Shown here: positions 1-10,147 of the stretch, in pieces | How the letters are laid out: each line of letters starts with the position of its first letter | Position numbering within the stretch: position 1 is the stretch's first letter | NCBI GenBank assembly: GCA_026545765.1 | Contig: JAIFAC010000199.1 | Span: 83,052-147,051, forward strand | From: Plantago major | Lineage: Eukaryota > Streptophyta > Magnoliopsida > Lamiales > Plantaginaceae | Direction of reading: 5' to 3' | Length of the DNA stretch: 64,000 nucleotides | Made by a program: the position numbers and the translations under genes | Notes under the pieces: generated by a model | Seen by the model: only the letters and a program-made list of their open reading frames with translations | Databases searched by the model: none | What the model was told of the DNA's origin: nothing

Positions 1-438
1 GATACTTGTTGAAACATTGTTTCCCAGAAACATAGTTTTGTCCAAGGTATCTGAGTGTAGGTATCTGTGGGCACTTTTCCTCGTTCAGAAACCTTATGTT
101 CTAGATATCTTCTGTGAAACCTGTTTATTGAAAAACACTTATTTCTTCAAGATATCTGGACATGGGTATCTGATGACCTTCGTCTTCAGCAATCTTGTGC
201 AGTCTTCAAATCTTCAAATTTGTTGAACTCTTCTGCCGGATGCCTTCTTCTTGGTCTACTTCAAAGATATAAAAGTTACATTCAGAGACCTAACATACTA
301 TACAAGTTTTGATAGACTAACATACTTAGTGATTTTCCTCTTTTACAGCGTTCAAGTGAACCAAGAGTACTAACCACCTTTCTGAGCTAAGATAAGTCAT
401 TAGGTTGCTGATCAAAATCTAAACAGATATTCCTAACA
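1..438 (-). repeat. 3' LTR of element B, partial
   Basis: The plus strand ends at 438 with the reverse complement of the family LTR start (TGTTAGGAATATCTG). The segment matches the right-hand LTR copy up to 32804 base for base over long stretches. The remainder, ending in TGTTGG on this strand, lies left of the window. Confidence 0.93.
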
Positions 439-459
439 AATTTCCCCCTTTTTGATCAG
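439..459 (-). promoter_or_regulatory. Polypurine tract of element B
   Basis: On the minus strand the sequence directly before the 3' LTR reads AAAAAGGGGGAAATT, a standard plus-strand primer site. It is part of an inverted repeat with the LTR start (CTGATCAAAA at 408-417, TTTTGATCAG at 450-459). Confidence 0.85.
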
Positions 460-816
460 TCAACGATAACTATCTTTAAAACCTATTACAACTTGGAAGA
501 GGGAACAATCCAACACTTAATCATTTCTTATGATCTTTTCAATTCATCTAATTAAGTGCGGAAAGTAAACATCAACCAAATCACATGGTGTGATCTTTAC
601 TGACAAGTTATCTTTTTATATATTGATATCTGAGAGTAGGTTCATCAGATATGTTACATGGAAAGTTCATAGATAACTTAATAAATAAAATAAACATTTC
701 AGTACACTCAACAAGATACAAAATTACATAGTAAACTAGGACAACAGGAGTAACCAAGCTCCAAGTAGACATCCTAATAAACTAGTCTTCAAGTCTTCAA
801 TCAGCAGATCTATGGA
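460..816 (-). other. 3' untranslated spacer between third gene and polypurine tract of B
   Basis: There is no open frame of note. It is AT-rich, collinear with 25036-25390 of element A and about 35345-35734 of element C, and carries copies of the AGATATCT-type motif seen across the family. Confidence 0.6.
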
Positions 817-3473
817 TCAATTAGCAAATTTCCTATCCCCAAACCTTTTGATATCATCTGAGTAGTCATAGAGCAAGGTCCTGACTATCATCTCAGTGTT
901 TATGGCAAATCCACATACTTCCTTGTAGGTTTTGGTGGGATTCTTCTTGGCAAAGTGTTTGACCCACAGATATTTTCCCCATTTCCAGGCATGCTCAATT
1001 CTGATATCTAATAGCTTGAAGTATTCATATATGATACTCAGATATCTTATGTCACCCTTGTATTGCTCTTGAGTCATGTAAACAGACTCATAGGGTTCCA
1101 CAACAAGTCTTGTTCTTGTGCCTATTCCAGTGATGTTGGAAATTCTGTGCACATCATCTGGCTTTCCATAAGGACAATCATCAGAGAGGTCCTTCTTCAT
1201 GGCTTCTATTCTCTTGATTACTTCAAAATCCAACCAGGCTTTGATGTGGTTGGTGTTAATCAAGTCCGGCTTATCTTTTCTCCATGCCATGAGTTGTTTA
1301 TGGATTGGTTCTGGAAATTTTTCATTTACCAGTAAGTGCTTGAGTTCCAGAATCCAGTAGCCATCCTTCTGATTAATGCACCTGTAGACAGAGGAGTCAT
1401 TATTGGTCTTCACATACTCAATCTTGGCTTCTTCAGGCCTGAGTGGTAGTTGAAGTTTTCTTTGTTCAGCTTTCAGCCTGTTCTTTCTTTGTCTTGAATT
1501 CTCCCTTGGGGGATTGCTTGAAGAACCACCCTGGATTGACTTGGTATTTCCAGAGGTTGTTTTAGCAGCTATTGGCTTTGCAGCTAAGGGCTCAGTTAGG
1601 CTATCAACTCTTTTTCTCTTTCTGTGAAGAGGAGTTTCATCTTTATCCTCATCTTCATCATCATCCTCCAGATTTCTCTTGTAGGGTGATTTGTAGCCTT
1701 CTTCATTGCCTTGGGATTTGATTTGTCCTCCTCCTTCTTCTTCTTCTTCTTCTTCTTCTTCTTCTTCTTCTTCTTCTTCTTCTTCTTCTTCTTCTTCTTC
1801 TTCTTCTTCTTCTTCTTCTTCTTCTTCTTCTTCTTCTTCTTCTTCTTCTTCTTCTTCTTCTTCAGAAGACTCATCAACCCCTTTCACTTTTCTTCTCCTT
1901 AGAGCCTTGGTACCCCTTGGAGGTTTCTGTGCCCTGGCCCTTATTGTCATTCCTTTTTCAGGAAGTTGCTGAGTAGTGGCCACTATCTGTAGAGCAGTCT
2001 GACTGGAAGAGGGCTCATTTATTTTGAGAGGTGGTTGTTCAGTTTTTCTTTTGTTTCCTCTTCCTCGTCCTCTCCGAGCACCTTGAAATCCTTCCCCCTT
2101 GGTCATTGTTGACTGACTAAGAATCACAAAAGATTCTGAAAGGGAGTCAAAGTTTCCTTGCAGATAGTTGTAAGTAGCAACCAACTATTCCAGATTAGCC
2201 TTGAGCTCTTGATTTTGTTTGATAAGACCATTGTCCTTATCAGTGAGCTCTGCTAGTGGACCTTAAATAGCATCTGCTTTTCCAGCAGCATAGCTAGCCT
2301 CTTCAAAGGCTTTTGCAACCAAGTTTTGGTCATCATCCCTAACCATGCCTAGGTCTTTCTGAGCAATGACTAGACTGGTTGTTCTCTGAGTGATGAGCTC
2401 AGTGACTTTCTTCATCTTTGCAAGGACTGATGCAATGGCGGCTTCATTCTGAGAAGATAACTCCTTGTTCATTATAGCCAGTACTTGATATCTGTTCAAG
2501 TATTCATTGGTGTTGACATTTGGCAGCTTGTTGAAAATTTCAGGAGCAATCAGCTTCCTTTTCAAATGAGACACCACCTAGTGCTCATTTCAGTGTTCTG
2601 CCAATTTCTTCTCTTCTTCATCATCTGAGTCACCAGCCAGTGATCTTCATCCTCTTGGACATTTTCATCAATATTTTCTAGTCCAGCAACCATCTCAGAG
2701 ATGGGCTTCTTCCTTTTAGTGAGGAGCATGGTACATCTTTTGATGATTCAGCCTTAGCATCATGCTTGTCTTTAGATACTTGCTCAGAATCTAATTCTCA
2801 AGAATTGCCTCCCGAATGAAGTCGGAGTTCTTTCATGTCAGCATAAGCTTCCATTTCCTTGATGGTTTGATCTTCAATCTTTTGGAGCTTTGCTTTGGAT
2901 TCATCTATCTTCTCTTCTAGTTGAAGATTTAGCTGTTGTTCTTCCTCCAACAACTGTTTGAGTTGAGCAACTCTAGCTTGTGCATCCAATATTTTCTGAG
3001 TGTTGTCCTCAGAGTGCTCAACTACTTGTTCAGTAGACTCTTTTTGTTGGGGAGTTGGATGGGTAGATTTCTGAGGAGATGGAGGAGGGGATTTTTGTGA
3101 TGTCTTCTCAGTGTTAAAGAATCGAGGCATTGCTTGTGCAATCCTCATGTCCCCGGTCCAGGCATCATCATCATCCTTCTTATCATCCTCCTCCTTGTGA
3201 TGGTCAAGTAGGTTCTTCATAATCATTCTCACGCCTCCTTTCCTTCTTCATCTTCGTAAACCGATTGATTACTCGAATAGTGATCATTTGCCCATTTACT
3301 TACTCGCTCGAGGGTATGATTTGTAGAGACTTGGGCAAGATTGGATTGAATGCCATCTCCATTCTGGTCTGACCATCTGCCTTTTCAAAGGCTTGAGTGA
3401 GCTTGTGTGCCACTTCCTTGATGAAGTCCTTATGCATTAGAGAAGCAAAAGAATATTGCTCCATTGGGAACAT
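817..3473 (-). pseudogene. Envelope-like third gene of B, 3' half
   Basis: This is the C-terminal half of the protein encoded after pol. The largest open piece, 817-2184, gives 455 residues. In order of translation the region shows: a conserved block beginning MFPMEQYSFASLMHKDF (3300-3473); a Ser/Pro-rich stretch with SPPPSPQKS and then a Gln/Leu/Glu coiled coil (2798-3232); a helical block beginning VSHLKRKLIAPEIFNKLPN (2263-2577); a segment with NFDSLSESFVILSQSTMTKG; a 43-residue glutamate run; and a basic/acidic linker ending in a C-terminal domain (LLYDYSDDIKRFGDRKFAN). I see no signal peptide or membrane-spanning segment, so the name 'envelope-like' is positional, from Sirevirus convention. 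Several frame breaks separate the blocks; some may be sequence errors. It is cut off from the 5' half by the LINE. Confidence 0.75.
1735..1863 (-). repeat. (GAA)43 microsatellite encoding a poly-glutamate tract
   Basis: There are 43 uninterrupted TTC triplets on the plus strand, read as 43 GAA glutamate codons inside the third gene of B. The same place in element A (24136-24150) has five. The run keeps the reading frame. Confidence 0.97.
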
Positions 3474-3474
3474 T
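3461..3474. repeat. Target-site duplication of the LINE, left copy
   Basis: CCATTGGGAACATT matches 6277-6290 exactly. The last bases merge with the poly(T) that follows, so the true length is 13 or 14. Confidence 0.9.
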
Positions 3475-3645
3475 TTTTTTTTCATAAATAGAGCATATAT
3501 TAATAAAAGTAAAAGAGTACAAAGCGTAAAAGTAGAGATTACAATGGAACCCACAGGCGGGTTACAACGCGAAACAAGTGAAACAAACAAAGAAACAAAA
3601 TAACATAACCCGGATCAAGGTGATCTATGGTTGCAACTGGCCTCG

Positions 3646-3975
3646 TTAAAACCGCCATGGAAAAACCCTGGGAAAAACCCATGGCTGGGAAAAAGAGTGC
3701 TCGAAAGAAGCGCTAGGAAACCTATAATAAGGTAAACCGTACATGTCCCTGTGTATGTGAGGTCGAATGACATCCAAAGGAGAAGTCCAGAAACCCTCCA
3801 GATCCAACTTTGAGAGAGCATCAGCGACCGTGTTGCCTTCACGAAAAATATGAGACACCCGAAAATCCATGTCACGCATATGAGAGAGAGTCAATAGCCA
3901 ACGGTTCCGGAATTTCCATGGGACCGAGTTAGTACCATGAGAGCAAATTACATAAGTAGAATCTGCTCCAACCAA
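3646..3975 (-). pseudogene. LINE RNase H domain, partial
   Basis: A 109-residue frame containing VSHIFREGNTVADALSKL, the C-terminal signature of the RNase H domain carried by plant LINEs. It lies at the 3' end of the LINE, as expected. Upstream frames (4079-4415) look like further pieces of the same domain in other phases. Confidence 0.85.
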
Positions 3976-4515
3976 ATCTTATTCCAAATTGGTGTGAGCC
4001 AATTCAATGCCAATCATAACCGCAAGTAACTCGGCTTCAAAGCATAAAGCGCACTCAAATGATTTACAAAGCAACCCATCACGGTACCATTTGAATTCTA
4101 AAACCCCACCAAGTAGAGAGGAGCCAGAGCGGCAAGAGAACTTCCATCCGTGTTGCATTTAATCCATCCCGGAGAGGGGATACCATCGACCTCAATGATA
4201 TCTCTTTACTTAGGCGGGCACCCTTGAATACGAAAAGAATGAAGGACTTGTAAATCAACTTGATTATTAGCCATAGAACCAAGAGGGTGGGAATTAGCCT
4301 CGCCTACAAGACTCCAAATCAGAAGCAAAATAGAATGCCTGGAAACAGGAACACCATCAAATAAGCAACGATCATGCTGCAATTCAAAGCACCCAAATGC
4401 CCGCCACAAAGGCAAGACGCCACAAAGAGAGAATCGAGAGCTAAAATGTCAATTCCATGGCATATAATGTAAGCTCTCCAAAACTAAAGCAATCTCGAAA
4501 AGGAACTCGAAAAGA

Positions 4516-4725
4516 TCAAATAGAGTATGCCGATAGTCCGAGGAACGGACAAGAGACCAGAAATGGTCTTGGCAATCCATAGCAAAGATAGCAAAAACAC
4601 ACAATCAAGGACCAATAAAACCAGAGCTCATAGCTTTCAATAGTTGGAAGAACACCATAAATAGCCTTCCAAACTGTGATATAACGACGGGGTGGGATAA
4701 AAGGAGCCCATATCCAAGATCCCAA
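4516..4725 (-). pseudogene. LINE zf-RVT-type region
   Basis: The short frame with WIWAPFIPPRRYITVWKAIYGVLPT is the zinc-binding reverse-transcriptase-associated segment typical of plant LINEs between the RT and RNase H. Decayed; only this fragment is readable. Confidence 0.65.
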
Positions 4726-5381
4726 ATAATCTTAAGGAAACGCTGCGTCAGAAAGAGTGATAGTTTGCTTGGTAGAAATCGAACTGTTTAGAGATTCACC
4801 AGACACGAGTATCGTAACCAGATGGAGCGATGATAGGAGAGAATGTCACGAGTAACATCCGGAAAAGCCATACGGAACCCATCCAAAAGAAACCAACCAA
4901 ATGGAGTCCAATACGTAAATAGGGAACTCAAGTGATGTCAAGATGAATAGGAATACCAATTCCGTCTGCACATCAGAGCTGCCAATCATCAAGCCGTAAA
5001 CGAATAGAGCCTCGACACGCTAACCATCTAGACTTGGATTGAAGTGTGGGAAACAATCCTTAAATCCAAACCAAATCGAGGAAGCAACATAAGAGCGTAA
5101 GGAAGATGCCGAAGAAACGTCAAGGAAGATATCTAGATATGGAACCTTCATGTTTCAAATATCCCAAGCAAGACGAGAAAGATACGCCTTATTAGCAAAC
5201 AGAGAACTAATACCAAGACCACCTCGCACTTTGGAGCAGCACAACAACGCTCCAAGAGATAGAAGTCGATGCTCTTCGTAGTATCCCCGCTTTGACGAAT
5301 TACTAATGCCAAAGATCCATACGCTTAAGAAGAGTCAAAGGCCAACGATAAACCATCATAGAGTGTACAAAAGATCCTCGA

Positions 5382-6071
5382 TCACCGATTGAACAAGACA
5401 TAAACGACCGCCATAGAGAGAGATGTGCCCTTCCATTTACTAAACTTTTCTAGAATCGAGTCCGCAAGGGATTGTAATGACAAGTCCGAGGTGCCCCACG
5501 GAAAAGTGGAACTCCCAACACGTGAAAGGAAGGTGACCTCGATAATATCCATGATTCTCGCATAAGTGGTTCTTCCCGACTGTGAGAAAAGTACTAAGAT
5601 AAGCCCCGACTTCGAGGATTGAAGTGTTGTCCCGACCAAGCAGCATATTTTTCCAGGATCCTAAGAATAGTCCGACAATTCGCAGTAGTAGCCCTGCAAA
5701 ATAATCACATCATCCACATAAAGAAGGTGAGAAGGAAAAGTAAGAGATTGTCCAATGAATAAAGGAGTGAGCTCCTGAATTGCCAAATTCCTTCGAGAGA
5801 AGCTTGCTAAGAACTTCCTCCGCGATGCAAAAGAGAAGAGGGAAAGAGGATCCCTCGACGAACTCCCCGAGAATGCCAAAGTACCTTCCTGAGCCCCATT
5901 AATCAAAACCGAGAGCTTTGCCGAGTGAAGAATATGATTAATCCAACCAACAAAGGTAGAAGAGAAACCATATTTTGTGAGAACCGCCAAAAGAAAGTCC
6001 CAATTTAGAGTATCAAAGGCTTTCCGGATGTCAACCTTCAACACCGACACCCTTACTACAAGGAAGACCAA
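5382..6071 (-). pseudogene. LINE reverse transcriptase, partial
   Basis: The 136-residue piece at 5661-6071 contains DIRKAFDTLNWDFL and the catalytic box YVDDVII, both diagnostic of plant LINE reverse transcriptases. A frame change leads to a second piece at 5382-5639 with LQSLADSILEKFSKWKGTSLSMA, the conserved segment after the palm domain. The N-terminal fingers and the endonuclease are absent. Broken by frameshifts and stops. Confidence 0.85.
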
Positions 6072-6276
6072 GACTATTAACTCCTTCAGAGGCTAAGGCA
6101 ATACAATCATGTATGCGCCTCCCTAATAAAACCAAATTGATGAAAGGAGAGCAACCCGATAAAATCGACCCAAACGATCAGCTAAAATCTTAGCAATAAT
6201 CTTATAAAGAAAATTACCAAGAACAATAGGGCGGAAAATTGTTGATGGTATGACTTGAACCTAGGACCTATTGAAT

Positions 6277-6290
6277 CCATTGGGAACATT
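6277..6290. repeat. Target-site duplication of the LINE, right copy
   Basis: CCATTGGGAACATT, identical to 3461-3474. Sequence to the right continues the third gene of B. Confidence 0.9.
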
Positions 6291-6489
6291 GCATGGACAT
6301 AATTTTCAAGGTCAAATGCTCTTTCTTCTTCCGGTAGGTGATCATCGACCCTTGTTATTTCAACAAATCAGCATCGAAGTCTCGCCATTTCTTGAAGCAC
6401 TTGAGATGCTTTGGCAGAGTGTGATTCTTGAAAAATGGAAGCAGGTCTTCTGTTGAGAAAGCAGAGACCTTTGGCAAACTTGTTTGAGC

Positions 6490-6567
6490 CTGAAAGAAAG
6501 AGTTCTAAATTAGTTTCAAAACTTTGGTAGATATCTGGGCTTTAGAGTAGAAAGGTATCTGAGTTAC
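6490..6567 (-). other. Intron e in third gene of B (78 bases)
   Basis: The exon end CACAG is followed by GTAACT; the spacer ends CTTTCTTTCAG before GCTCAAAC. The matching spacer in A is 22203-22279 and in C 42257-42331, with conserved ends and length. Confidence 0.7.
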
Positions 6568-6681
6568 CTGTGTGACAAGCTCAGATGACTTGACTACTGA
6601 GGTTCCAGGTGTCTCAGATATTTGGATATGAGGAGGAGACTGGGAAGTCTGATCCTCAGTGATCTTTCTTTCTGCTTTAAC

Positions 6682-6763
6682 CTGAGATTAAGAGCATAAC
6701 ACTTAGAAAATTTGAGCAAGAAAACAACATTAGACAATTTCAGATATCTGAGAAGTCAATTAC
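6682..6763 (-). other. Intron d in third gene of B (82 bases)
   Basis: TTGTGGAG is followed by GTAATTGAC; the spacer ends CTTAATCTCAG before GTTAAAGCAG. Copy A has the same spacer at 22000-22082 and C at 42444-42524. It is AT-rich, as plant introns are. Confidence 0.72.
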
Positions 6764-6908
6764 CTCCACAATAGGAGGCTCAGATACTTGTCTCTCAGAG
6801 ACTTGTGCGCCTCGAAGGTTGTCTTACATGAAAGCTTTGATGCCTCATCACTTTCCAAAGGTCATGGGATCGAGGGCAATTCCCAAAGAACTCTACTTCT
6901 TTTTCAAC

Positions 6909-6986
6909 CTATAAGTAGAAAGTGTTAGTTTGAGAAAAATGATCTGAGATTTGTCTTTAAAGATTATAGGTATCTGAATGAAATAC
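6909..6986 (-). other. Intron c in third gene of B (78 bases)
   Basis: GCAGAGAAG is followed by GTATTTCATT; the spacer ends CTACTTATAG before GTTGAAAAAG. Copy A has no spacer here: its exons appear directly joined near 21846-21848. Confidence 0.68.
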
Positions 6987-7087
6987 CTTCTCTGCAGAAG
7001 GTTCAGATACTTGTTTGTCGAGACCGAAGTCTCGGATTCTTCTCAAGGGATCGACTTTTCGCCTCTATTTTTCTTCTAAGTTGGAGC

Positions 7088-7171
7088 CTATTAGAAACAA
7101 ACAATTAAGAGTATTAGTCAAGTGTATAAAGCACATATCTGAGATGATATATCTTAAGGAACTATCTTCAC
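7088..7171 (-). other. Intron b in third gene of B (84 bases)
   Basis: Donor GTGAAGATAG; AT-rich body; acceptor TTTCTAATAG before GCTCCAAC. Confidence 0.65.
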
Positions 7172-7262
7172 CGTGAGATGTGCCCTGCTCTCGAGTGGTG
7201 AGGCTATGGAAGCCTCCTTCTCGATTCTCGAGGCAAGCTTTGCGCCTCTTGATGTCAGGTTT

Positions 7263-7349
7263 CTAATTCAGCCAGAATAAAGAAATTGTATTAAATAACA
7301 AGATTAATAAACAAAAATATCACAAGTAGAGTAAACCATTCACAAATAC
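7263..7349 (-). other. Intron a in third gene of B (87 bases)
   Basis: Donor GTATTTGTG; strongly AT-rich body; acceptor GGCTGAATTAG before AAACCTGAC. No equivalent could be placed in A. Confidence 0.62.
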
Positions 7350-9116
7350 CCGAGCAAAGGTCAGTCGATTGGTCTCCGGAACTTGTGACCATTCTATGCT
7401 TTGGTCTTGTTGTTCCATTACAGCTTCTTTGTTTGAAGTTTTATGTACTTCAGACCTTTCCTGAGTGTGCAACTCAGCTTTTCCCGGTTGATTATTCGAG
7501 ATGCCTCGCTTGATTCCTCATATCGAGTTGGGAACCCGCTTTATAGGATTTTCTTTAGCAAGGAAAGATGTCGGTATCTCATGTCAGAACTCAAGTATTA
7601 TCTCAACAAAGATCCACTATCAAGGTTGTGGTTGGTGGTGATTCGATCCGATGAAGAAGGTGATGTCAGATGGGGCCTATCTAGATCTACTTGAGACAGA
7701 CTTTTAAGTGTTGAGGCAATGGCAGTATCCTCCAACACTAAGTTTCCACTCATCAGAGCATCTTCAATATGCTTAAGTGTTACTTGCTCTGATGGTGTGT
7801 TTTGTCCAGTGACCTTGGACACAGTTGCTTCTTCAGCAACCTTGGGGATTATTTCTTCCCCCTCATCTTCAGATTCCTCATTGAAACTGGACCGAAGTTA
7901 TCAATCATCCCCGCCGCTCGCAGAGTGTTTGAAGTTTCTCACTGCTTTTATCATCATTGATGAGTTCATCAGCAGTGGACTTAGCAGCATTGATGAGTTC
8001 ATCTTCATTGATTAGTTCATCAGCAGTGGTGGTAGATATCTGAGAGTCGACATCCACAATGGGTATGCCTTCTGATTTGCCAGCAGACTTCTTTCGTGAA
8101 GTTCTGGGCTTTTCGCGAACGGAACCCTCAGATACCTCATCAGTCTTTTGTTTCTTGGAACCTTTCTGAGATGCAGTAACCTTTTTCATCATGTTTGTAT
8201 ACTCATATTTGTAGAGCATGTTGTTGTTGGCTATGTCAGCCTTCTCTCTGAGCTCAATGCCAAGCTTTTCCAGCAAGAAACATATCTTCAGTCCATAGCT
8301 TACTGTGGCTTTTGGCTCAGCAAGGCCCTTAACGATTTTAGGCTCAAAGCCTTAAATCTTCTTTACAAATTTCATAAAGGCGTACTTTCCCCAATTGAAA
8401 GGGTTTTCCATCCTTTTGTTCTGTTGATTCAACAAGAACATCATCATCCAAATAGTTTGGCTTATTTGGTCGGCACCTCCTTGTAGACCATCAAAGCATC
8501 TGTGAAGAATGCATGCCAACACATCCCAGTGAACCAACAGATGTCTGGTTCTGATATCAGCAAGTTTGAAGTCGATGGATGTATCTGATTTTTCAAGATC
8601 ACACACATCGCTGTAAAGTTTCTTTACACCTTCAAGGAGATCATCATCCTTGGTGTTTATTTGAAAATCATTTCCAAGATTTTGAAGTTGAAACTTCTCA
8701 TAGAAAGTTGTTAAGTTCAAAAGGATGTCCTTTCCTTGAACTTTTGATTTTATAGACACTATTCCAGTGCCTTCAGTAACACAGGAAATAATCCTAGAAT
8801 TGTTGTAAAATTCCAACACATCCAGTGAAGAAATTCCACTAGGAATAGCAGACAGGAAACCCTTAATTTGTGCCTTTTCAAGCATACCAAGGATCAACTT
8901 CCTATCAATTTGGTTTTCAATGGCAGCAACTAGGTATTCTAGGTATTCCTCAATCATGGTACAACCCCAAATCATCCTGTGATTTGAAGTCCAATGATCA
9001 TGATTGAAGTCTCCTATCAACCGATTGTTCTTGATAACCAACGCTGGTGCTTGCTTTTCAGTAGTTCTAGAGGTAGTAGCCTGGGATTTATGGGTAAGAG
9101 CACGTTTTGGAGCCAT

Positions 9117-10147
9117 CTCTTTAAGTAATGAAATTTTTGAAAAACGAGAAGAGATTAAGGTAGGAGATTAGTGATTCTTTGTAGAAAAACTAAGTAGGAG
9201 TCAGTATTTGCAGAGAAGATTTGCAGGGAATTTGGGAATTTTTGTTGTTTTTATGCAAGTGCAAATGTAGGATTGAGCAAAAGTGAATTCTTTTGCCAAA
9301 ATCCTATATATATATAGCAACGTAAATCTCAACAGACATATACATACAAATTGATTTTGTGCATATGTATCTGTGTACGTGCAGAATGACGTGGGTGAAA
9401 ACTACTTTGCATTAAATGCTAGTGGGCCATAACTATTTTTTCAATCCACTACCTTTTAGCGAGGTTAAATTTTGGCCATTGAATCTAGAACGCCCATTTC
9501 ATCAAGGGCTGAGATTGCTTTTCCAGCAATTATCACAATCACTTCATGTAATCGTGCCCAATTAATGAACTTTGGCGAGTAGCTATCTGAATCACATTTC
9601 TTATGTGTGACTAAGGGACAGTTTTGTTTTCTGAATTTATCTTCAAACAATACATCTGTTCATATATTTCACAAATATGGAAATAATACAAAACATGAGA
9701 GATTAGTTGACTACAGATAATTGTACTACTTTCTTCTTTTGTGTTCCCCCCCTCACAGAGTGATCTAGAAATCTGAGTACCTGTCTCAGAAATCTTCAAA
9801 TAGCCATTTTACCTTTAACCTTTGATATCCGAAAATTCGCCTGTATATCTTTTTGCTATGTGTTTCACCTTTTGACATTCTGGATTCCCATTCCAGATAT
9901 CTTATCTCTTCTTTTCCCTTCTTAATCATACTGAGTTCCTATTTCACTCACACTTTTAGCTCCTTTTTGGTATATGAGTTCCTGTCTCAGATACCTTTTT
10001 TGTAGGAGTTTTTACCTTTTGTCTTGGATATCTGGATACCCATTTCAGATATCTTTTATCCCTTCTGAGTTTCCATCTTAGAGATTAGAACTTTTCAATT
10101 CCTTTGGTAGCTCCATTAACCCAAGATTATGTCTTAAGGTTAAGAAC
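9117..10147 (-). other. Spacer between pol and third gene of B
   Basis: About 1 kb without a credible coding frame. Nearest the third gene it holds a pyrimidine-rich leader and a TATA box; further up it has ACGT cores (near 9375-9392) and many AGATATC-like words. It is collinear with 19087-19875 in A and 44617-45530 in C. Confidence 0.6.
9305..9316 (-). promoter_or_regulatory. Putative internal TATA box for third gene of B
   Basis: TATATATATATA lies 189 bases before the ATG and is followed on the minus strand by GGATTTTGGCAAAAG. Element A has TATATATAT with the same following block 189 bases before its ATG, and C has the box 194 bases before its ATG. Confidence 0.55.

Larger units (their letters stand above)
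3474..6276 (-). mobile_element. 5'-truncated non-LTR retrotransposon (plant LINE)
   Basis: On the minus strand the insert starts at 6276 within a reverse transcriptase domain and ends with RNase H sequence, an untranslated tail and a short A tract (T run at 3472-3482). It is flanked by a 13-14 bp duplication. The 2.8 kb length against 6-7 kb for full plant L1-type elements, with the endonuclease region missing, shows the usual 5' truncation. It interrupts the third gene of element B just before the MFP block, whose flanking sequence reads through in element A (about 22480). Confidence 0.92.
6290..9116 (-). pseudogene. Envelope-like third gene of B, 5' half with introns
   Basis: It starts at ATG 9116 (MAPKRALTHKSQ), the same start context as copies in A (19876) and C (44616 and 41839). 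The first 254 residues are open and carry the N-terminal domain: NHRMIWG, a segment ISSLDVLEFYNNSRIIS, then VLACILHRCFDGLQGGADQIS and NWGKYAFMKFVKKI. The frame ends at TAA 8352-8354, where copy A has CAA (Gln), so this looks like one point mutation. Coding similarity continues (8276-7905) through a basic linker and repeated DELIN peptides. From 7349 to 6490 short exons alternate with five GT..AG spacers. I see no secretion signal or membrane segment. The domain may belong to the 'putative plant transposon protein' family found near other plant elements; this is an unverified impression. Confidence 0.75.

Noticed and set aside
1596-1902. Long open frames of poly-Lys, poly-Ser and poly-Phe
   Set aside because: They are other-frame readings of the (GAA)43 tract; the poly-Glu frame is the one continuous with the third gene.
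6271-6456. Plus-strand open frame after the LINE
   Set aside because: Antisense to the third gene of B, with no motif of its own.
8148-8486. Plus-strand 112-residue open frame
   Set aside because: Antisense shadow of the N-terminal domain of the third gene.
817-9116. Calling the third gene a true viral envelope glycoprotein
   Set aside because: I see no signal peptide, membrane segment or cleavage site in any copy; the name is kept only for its position after pol.
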